A stretch of 16,176 bases of DNA from UBA12026 sp035291405 (GTDB taxonomy: Bacteria; Patescibacteriota; Microgenomatia; UBA8517): assembly GCA_035291405.1 (NCBI GenBank), contig DATDSD010000044.1, positions 1 through 16,176 of the forward strand, written 5' to 3'. Of this stretch, positions 13,729 to 16,176 are shown piece after piece. Position 1 is the first letter of the stretch; each line of letters starts with the position of its first letter. A program made the translations under genes and the position numbers. The notes under the pieces are model-generated. The model had not been told where the DNA came from, searched no databases, and saw nothing but the letters and a program-made list of their open reading frames with translations.

Positions 13729-14796
13729 ATGTTAACAATAGCCCAACAGATAGAAGAAATTGAAGAAGTTTTAAAGAAAACTCCACACCATAAAGCTACA
13801 AATGGCTTTATAGGTGCAATGAGAGCCAAGATTGCAAGGCTTAAAGATAAAGAAGTAGAAACAGCTTCAAAGGGTTCAGGTGGCGGTGGAGGATATGCCG
13901 TCAAAAAGCAGGGTGACGCTACTGTAGTTTTGATTGGTCCACCTTCTGCTGGAAAATCAACATTAATAAATAAAGTTACCAATGCAGAGAGTAAAGTTGC
14001 AGCTTATGCTTTCACCACTGTTTCGGTGATACCTGGAATGATGAAATACAAAGAGGCATATATTCAGATTCTTGACGTACCGGGACTGATTGAAGGAGCT
14101 TCTATTGGTAAAGGTAAGGGAAAACAAGTTTTATCCGTTGCAAGAGGAGCTGACTTATTAATTTTAATGACTGATCCAAAACGCTTGAATTTTTTAGATA
14201 AACTGATTGACGAACTTGAAAAGGCAGGAATTAGAATAAATAAAGAGAAACCAAAAGTAAGAATTGAAAAAAAAATTGCAGGAGGCTTAACAGTTAGGTC
14301 CAATTTTAAACAAGATTTTGATGATTTAACTGTAACAAATATTGCAAATGAATTTGGTATTAAAAATGGAGAAATAACATTAAAACAAAAATTAACCATA
14401 AATCAATTGGTTGATAGTTTTAGCCAAAGAATTACATATAAACCAGCAATCTTTGTAGTTAATAAATCTGATACATTTAAAGGCCATAGGTATGAAGATT
14501 TAATTTATATCTCAGCAGATACCGAAGATGGACTTCCTGAATTAAAAGAGATTATCTGGAAAAATTTAAAATTGATAACGGTTTATTTGGTAGAAAGAGA
14601 TGCCAAGCCAAACATAGATAATTCGATTATAATGAAGGAGGGAGAAACACTTTTGGATGTAGCCAACAAAATTGGTAATGATTTTTCCCAAAGTACCACT
14701 CTAGCCAAAATTTGGGGAAATGGTGCAAAGTTTGAAGGACAAGAAGTAGCTCTAACTACAAAAGTAATTGATGGAATGCAGATAAGATTTATTTAA
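13729..14796 (+). CDS. DRG-family (OBG-type) GTPase with TGS domain
   Basis: This 355-residue protein aligns along its full length with the developmentally regulated GTP-binding proteins (DRG) of archaea and eukaryotes, which act with ribosomes and translation. An N-terminal helical region (about 1-48) precedes a glycine run (49-55). The G domain has P-loop GPPSAGKS (70-77), AYAFTT switch I, DVPG (116-119), the DRG-type GKGKGKQVLSVAR, NKSD (245-248) and SA (262-263). An S5D2L-like insert occupies about 165-235 and a TGS domain about 283-355. The frame stays open upstream to 13621, but that part lies in the tRNA-Arg gene; the ATG at 13729 fits the DRG start and follows a TATAAT box by 10 nt. 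It is probably co-transcribed with the methyltransferase 18 nt downstream. Confidence 0.9.
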   Translation: MLTIAQQIEEIEEVLKKTPHHKATNGFIGAMRAKIARLKDKEVETASKGSGGGGGYAVKKQGDATVVLIGPPSAGKSTLINKVTNAESKVAAYAFTTVSVIPGMMKYKEAYIQILDVPGLIEGASIGKGKGKQVLSVARGADLLILMTDPKRLNFLDKLIDELEKAGIRINKEKPKVRIEKKIAGGLTVRSNFKQDFDDLTVTNIANEFGIKNGEITLKQKLTINQLVDSFSQRITYKPAIFVVNKSDTFKGHRYEDLIYISADTEDGLPELKEIIWKNLKLITVYLVERDAKPNIDNSIIMKEGETLLDVANKIGNDFSQSTTLAKIWGNGAKFEGQEVALTTKVIDGMQIRFI

Positions 14797-14814
14797 AATA
14801 AAAAGAATATTTAT

Positions 14815-15657
14815 ATGACAGATTATGAATTAATTGACTCAGGTAATGGAAGAAGATTTGAAAAATTTGGTCAGTATCTAATTGATAGACCAGATCCTGA
14901 AGTGTTGTGGCAAAAGACATTACCAGATAGTAGTTGGGACCAAGCAGATTGTAAATTTGTAAGAACCCATGAGGACAAAGGAAGGTGGGAAACAAAACCA
15001 AATTTTCCGGAAAGCTGGATAGTTAATCATAATGACATTAAAATTTTACTTAAACTTTCACCATTTAAACATGTAGGGGTTTTCCCCGAACAAGACTGGC
15101 AATGGGATTTAATTTTGAATAATACTCCCAAAGACTCAAACATTTTAAATTTATTTGGTTATACCGGCGTTGCTACAGTCTCTTGCCTAAAAGCCGGAGC
15201 TAAAGTAACACATGTGGATGCATCAAGGCCAGCTATTGGTTGGTTAATTGAAAACTTAAAGTTAAACAGTTTAGAACAGGCTCCCATTAGATACATTCCA
15301 GAGGATTGTTTAAAGTTTGTAGAGAGAGAAATTAAGAGGGGAGTAAAGTATGATGGAATAATTATGGATCCTCCAGTATACGGACATGGTCCCAATGGAG
15401 AAAAATGGTCCTTTATTAAAGACTTTCCTAGTCTTCTTGACAATGTTAGTAAACTTTTGAGCGATAATCCTTTGTATGTAATTATTAATGCCTACGCAAT
15501 TTCTACTTCTCCAATCACTTTACAAAATATGCTTCAAGAAAAATTTAGTAGACTTGGTGGAGAAATTACAAGTGGGGAGTTAACTTTGAAAGAACAATCT
15601 GGGGGAAGAATTCTTTCAACAGGCATCTGGGCAATGTGGAAAAAAGTGCGAAGATAA
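14815..15657 (+). CDS. Class I SAM-dependent methyltransferase, COG1092/RlmI-like
   Basis: The 280-residue protein resembles the SAM-dependent methyltransferases grouped with the 23S rRNA cytosine methyltransferases RlmI and RlmK (PF10672 type). It begins with a characteristic SGNGRRFEKFGQYLIDRPDP segment. Motif I is LNLFGYTGVAT (111-121), the acidic motif II residue is Asp135 in THVDASRPA, and motif IV is DPPVYG (185-190). The C-terminus carries SGGRILSTGIWAMW. No PUA domain precedes it, so it is the short form common outside RlmI proper. An RNA substrate is likely but not shown. The gap after the DRG gene is 18 nt and no separate promoter is evident, so a two-gene operon linked to translation is reasonable. 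Confidence 0.85.
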   Translation: MTDYELIDSGNGRRFEKFGQYLIDRPDPEVLWQKTLPDSSWDQADCKFVRTHEDKGRWETKPNFPESWIVNHNDIKILLKLSPFKHVGVFPEQDWQWDLILNNTPKDSNILNLFGYTGVATVSCLKAGAKVTHVDASRPAIGWLIENLKLNSLEQAPIRYIPEDCLKFVEREIKRGVKYDGIIMDPPVYGHGPNGEKWSFIKDFPSLLDNVSKLLSDNPLYVIINAYAISTSPITLQNMLQEKFSRLGGEITSGELTLKEQSGGRILSTGIWAMWKKVRR

Positions 15658-15673
15658 TTTCTTTATTGTTATG

Positions 15674-15745
15674 TGAGCCCAGATGGATTCGAACCATCGA
15701 CCTTTTCCTTAAGAGGGAATTGCTCTACCACTGAGCTATGGGCCC
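15674..15745 (-). tRNA. tRNA-Lys(CUU)
   Basis: On the minus strand the acceptor stem GGGCCCA/TGGGCTC contains one G-T pair. The anticodon loop is CTCTTAA with anticodon CTT, on stem ATTCC/GGAAA (the outermost pair is A-A). The T stem GATGG/CCATC holds TTCGAAT, and the discriminator is A73. CCA is not encoded. Its 3' end is 16 nt from the convergent methyltransferase stop. Confidence 0.94.
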
Positions 15746-15757
15746 TTGAACACATGT

Positions 15758-15766
15758 ATTTTATCA
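15758..15766 (-). promoter_or_regulatory. Extended -10 promoter of tRNA-Lys
   Basis: On the minus strand TGA-TAAAAT forms an extended -10 that ends 12 nt before the mature tRNA-Lys 5' end. The primary transcript would carry a leader of only about 5 nt. No good -35 box is present. Confidence 0.5.
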
Positions 15767-15791
15767 AAAATTGATTCTTTATGCGTTACTT

Positions 15792-16176
15792 TTAAGGAAA
15801 TGTAATTATTTTACCATTGTAAATATCTCCAATTTTTTGATTGTTTACATAAAAACCTATGTTTAATTCATAAAAATCTGAAATTTCAGGAAATTTAAGT
15901 GTGTAAACCAACAGTCCTGATGAAATAGGGGACAAACTATTAAGTTCGATATCTTTAACTTCAAAATTATTATTTGAAACGCTCAACTTGATATCTTGTT
16001 TGTTCCAGATACTCTGTCCTACATTTCTAACTAAAGCATAACCTTTCTTTTGATCATGTGAAGTAGCAAGGGGATTTAAAAAGGTAAATAAAACTTCACC
16101 ATTAATCTTTTGGACAGGTTCTCCTTTTACCTTGGGCAAATTTTGTATCTCTTTATACATTTGAAAATAACTTTCA
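15792..16176 (-). CDS. C-terminal part of an unknown protein with an Ig-like (NBR1-type) domain, truncated by window edge
   Basis: I do not recognise the whole protein. The frame is open to the end of the window, so the ATG at 16158-16160 need not be the start and the gene probably continues beyond. About 128 residues are visible. They are beta-rich, with no membrane helix or Cys. The phrase YALVRNVGQSIWNKQDIKLSV recalls Ig-like domains of the NBR1 central-domain type, which carry a V.N.G...W pattern and occur in bacterial surface proteins. An extracellular C-terminal Ig domain is therefore a guess. The stop is TAA, 46 nt before tRNA-Lys on the same strand. Confidence 0.6.
   Translation of the reverse strand, partial: ESYFQMYKEIQNLPKVKGEPVQKINGEVLFTFLNPLATSHDQKKGYALVRNVGQSIWNKQDIKLSVSNNNFEVKDIELNSLSPISSGLLVYTLKFPEISDFYELNIGFYVNNQKIGDIYNGKIITFP

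Overview
The window is AT-rich, densely packed bacterial DNA. It most resembles a Candidate Phyla Radiation (Patescibacteria) genome, possibly Microgenomates-like. Pointers are a short UvrC without the C-terminal helix-hairpin-helix domain, an Obg without its C-terminal domain, a DRG-type GTPase, a free-standing HTH + LAGLIDADG protein, tRNA genes mostly without encoded CCA, tiny gaps between genes, and almost no recognisable Shine-Dalgarno sequences. The genetic code looks standard: all 16 protein genes end in TAA or TAG and none is broken by TGA. The lineage is inferred from gene style, not from a phylogenetic marker.

Layout. (1) 1-7115, plus strand: the 3' part of uvrA, a secreted and membrane-anchored transglutaminase-like protein, uvrC, a four-helix phage_holin_4-type membrane protein, secG, a family 5 solute-binding protein and a small Cys-rich protein. 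(2) 7118-11135, minus strand: a compact three-gene unit, transcribed as GT4 glycosyltransferase with a C-terminal helical domain, then GH130-like protein, then truncated Obg, with gaps of 6 and 10 nt. (3) 11219-12363: a second small Cys-rich gene (minus) divergent from an arsenite methyltransferase-like gene (plus). (4) 12405-13693, minus strand: a tRNA cluster, in transcription order Arg(UCG), Leu(UAA), Pro(UGG), an HTH/LAGLIDADG protein gene, Gly(UCC) and His(GUG). The LAGLIDADG gene ends inside tRNA-Gly. (5) 13729-15657, plus strand: a DRG-family GTPase and a COG1092-like methyltransferase. (6) 15674-16176, minus strand: tRNA-Lys(CUU) and the C-terminal end of an Ig-like protein.

Common themes. 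Information processing and genome maintenance dominate: uvrA, uvrC, two OBG-superfamily GTPases, a probable RNA methyltransferase and six tRNAs. The cell envelope is served by SecG, the binding protein, the transglutaminase and the holin-like protein. The GT4/GH130 pair lacks signal peptides and points to cytoplasmic glycan synthesis or turnover, possibly of mannosides.

The clearest regulatory pattern is a -10-like hexamer ending about 6-12 nt before the ATG at seven genes, with no Shine-Dalgarno site. This predicts leaderless or nearly leaderless mRNAs. Two perfect palindromes sit on promoters, one at each side of the tRNA-Arg/Leu/Pro block. No CRISPR array, insertion sequence, rRNA or convincing intrinsic terminator was seen, and no gene-free stretch exceeds about 300 bases.
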